DNA of 6,962 nucleotides. Source: Bacteroidota bacterium (GTDB taxonomy: Bacteria; Bacteroidota; Bacteroidia; Bacteroidales; Prolixibacteraceae). The notes beneath the pieces are model-generated. The model was not told the origin of the DNA. It searched no databases and saw only the letters and a program-made list of their open reading frames with translations. The stretch spans positions 1-6,962 of the forward strand of contig JAMDDG010000277.1 in NCBI GenBank assembly GCA_023488865.1, given 5' to 3'. Position numbers and translations under genes: made by a program. The first letter of the stretch is position 1. Each line of letters opens with the position of its first letter. Positions 5,782 through 6,962 of the stretch are shown piece by piece.

Positions 5782-5907
5782 AAAATCCGGAGAATTTGGA
5801 TGTTTATTGAAAATGACGTCATGATCAAAAGGTACGACCCCATCCGGGGTCGAAAAACCCATCATTTCGAATCTTTTCTACACACATGTGATGCCTCCGG
5901 CATCAAT
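5782..5907. repeat. Hairpin repeat, copy D (inner right of transposase)
   Basis: AAAATCCGGAGAATTTGG, ATGTTTATTGAAAA, ATGACGTCAT (5813-5822), central GACCCCATCCGGGGTC (5836-5851), TTTTCTACACACATG and a perfect right palindrome TGATGCC-TCC-GGCATCA. It starts 21 bp upstream of the transposase start codon, so it lies where the transposase promoter or leader would be. Confidence 0.86.
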
Positions 5908-5936
5908 TATTAATTGCAATATTTTTCATATAGGAT

Positions 5937-6058
5937 CAAATCCAGAGGATTTGTATGTTTATAGAAAATCATGTCACGAACAAAAGGTGCGACCCCGGCG
6001 GGGTCGAATATTTCTTTATCCGCTTTTTTCTATAAACATGTGATTCCTCCGGCATCAA
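5937..6058. repeat. Hairpin repeat, copy E (outer right of transposase)
   Basis: The cleanest copy. CAAATCC-AGA-GGATTTG (5937-5953), ATGTTTATAGAAAA, central GACCCC-GGC-GGGGTC (5991-6005), TTTTCTATAAACAT giving a perfect 14-bp match with the left arm, and TGATTCC-TCC-GGCATCA. It is separated from copy D by 29 bp and ends 9 bp from the stop codon of the 267-residue gene. Confidence 0.88.
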
Positions 6059-6067
6059 TCAAAAGTA

Positions 6068-6871
6068 TTAAACCATACCCATCTGTCCGAATATCAATTC
6101 ATCAACCGAGCTCTCTGTTACAATCTCGGGCGCATTCTCAATCCGGTAAAGAACATCAGGGCCCTTTATTTCGGCCAGCGGGACTAAATTACCGCCCCAC
6201 CATAAAAACGGGTTTTTAATTTTGCAAATTCCGATCAGCAACATCAATCCTTCATCGGCAGGGACTTTGTATCCGATGTCTTTTTCCGTTTTCAGGCTCA
6301 TTTTGATGCTGGCATCGGCAAGATTGATTTTCTCGATCAACGGGCTGTCGGCTTCGATCGAAATACCGGCATTGCCGCTGTTTGAAATAGCAATAATGGC
6401 CCTTTCGGTTTGCACCAGATCGGTCACTACGCAGTACTCCTTTTTCCAACGTCCGGCGGATAACAGTTGTTTTAACACTTCACCGAGCTTTGCCTTGTTG
6501 GTAATACGGGTGGTGGTACAACCGGCTGCGTTAAAATAGACCATGTTTTTTGAAGAGAACTTAATGTCGAGGGTAGCCTTGGCCAGTTCAACCCCCTGAA
6601 CAGACAGGGATCCCTTGGGCAACAAACTTACTTCGACACCAACCTCCGATTTAAATTCTTTGTTGTCTTTCGTTTGGTCGGGGGTAAATTGTAAAAAATC
6701 CCCTTCAAATTCGGGAAAATCTTTTTTCAGTTTTCCCATGGGGATGAAAATATTCCCCTCCATTACGCCATAATCCCCTAATTCAATAGGAGCTCCTGGT
6801 TCCCAGTTACCATAAAGCACCTTGAAATGCTTTTTCACTGCATCAGCATAAACGTTCGCAATACTACCCAT
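6068..6871 (-). CDS. Uncharacterised protein, 267 residues
   Basis: I do not recognise a named family. The start at 6871 is supported by an in-frame stop 91 bases upstream and by a plausible N-terminus. The N-terminal part reads YADAVKKHFKVLYGNWEPGAPIELGDYGV (8-36), followed by an EGNIFIPMGKL strand. The middle alternates short strands and turns: ATLDIKFSSKNMVYFNAAGC (99-118) and a GRWKKEYCVVTDLVQTERAII region (140-160). The C-terminal part holds ISIEADSPLIEKINLADASIKMSL (170-193) and NPFLWWGGNL (220-229). It appears soluble and rich in beta strands, with no signal peptide, no long hydrophobic helix and no obvious nuclease or NTPase motif. The sequence looks well maintained. It is on the same strand as cas6 but separated from it by the transposase block, so a CRISPR link is unproven. 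Confidence 0.75.
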   Translation of the reverse strand: MGSIANVYADAVKKHFKVLYGNWEPGAPIELGDYGVMEGNIFIPMGKLKKDFPEFEGDFLQFTPDQTKDNKEFKSEVGVEVSLLPKGSLSVQGVELAKATLDIKFSSKNMVYFNAAGCTTTRITNKAKLGEVLKQLLSAGRWKKEYCVVTDLVQTERAIIAISNSGNAGISIEADSPLIEKINLADASIKMSLKTEKDIGYKVPADEGLMLLIGICKIKNPFLWWGGNLVPLAEIKGPDVLYRIENAPEIVTESSVDELIFGQMGMV

Positions 6872-6962
6872 GACTGAGAATTATTAAATTGTGCCTACTC
6901 TTTACAGTTTTCGGTATCCCCGGCTCACAAGCCATTGTCGACGAGCTGGGCAAGCTTTTTAA

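Noticed and set aside
5761..5865. 35-codon N-terminal extension of the transposase with a start at 5865
   Set aside because: It is a translation of repeat copy D; homologous Y1 transposases start at the MADTYSQIY position (5760).
5011..6058. The repeats as a CRISPR array
   Set aside because: Units are over 115 bp, imperfect, internally palindromic in several places, and interrupted by a transposase; spacing and size do not fit CRISPR repeats and spacers.
6874..6962. Plus-strand reading frame at the right edge (ending FTVFGIPGSQAIVDELGKLF)
   Set aside because: It looks mildly protein-like but has no ATG, at best a TTG at 6889, and runs off the window after 30 codons; not enough to call a gene.

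Overview
The window looks like a bacterial chromosome segment, most likely from the Bacteroidota. The clues are starts without Shine-Dalgarno sequences behind A/T-rich leaders, a Y1 transposase of a type common in that phylum, and dispersed hairpin repeats resembling those I recall from Bacteroidales genomes. The phylum is an inference; there is no rRNA or other marker here.

Layout, right to left along the minus strand, which carries most genes: an unrecognised 267-residue protein (6871-6068); a small HUH/Y1 transposase (5760-5299) with two copies of a ~120-135 bp hairpin repeat on each side; a Cas6-family CRISPR RNA endonuclease (4982-4035); and a reverse transcriptase (RT) gene beginning at 3105. 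Between cas6 and the RT lies a 929 bp plus-strand or non-coding island. It holds an intact antitoxin-like gene, an internally deleted toxin remnant, a terminator, one good repeat copy and one decayed copy.

The RT gene is the main attraction. Its frame runs from 3105 to 2421, stops being RT-like exactly at the catalytic YADD motif, and resumes at 532, continuing off the left edge. The 1888 bp between (2420-533) form a complete group II intron. It has a GTGCG 5' end, its own 418-residue RT/maturase in domain IV, a textbook 34-nt domain V, a domain VI with a bulged branch-point A, and an AT 3' end. Removing it restores Tyr-Ala-Asp-Asp-Phe-Val-Ile-Leu in frame. One reverse transcriptase is therefore nested inside the active-site motif of another.

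Cas6 upstream and a group II-like RT on the same strand suggest an RT-containing type III CRISPR module. In such modules Cas6 processes CRISPR RNA and an RT, often fused to Cas1, supports spacer acquisition from RNA. Cas1 is not visible here and would have to lie left of position 1. If the module is used, production of the host RT should depend on intron splicing, probably assisted by the intron-encoded maturase.
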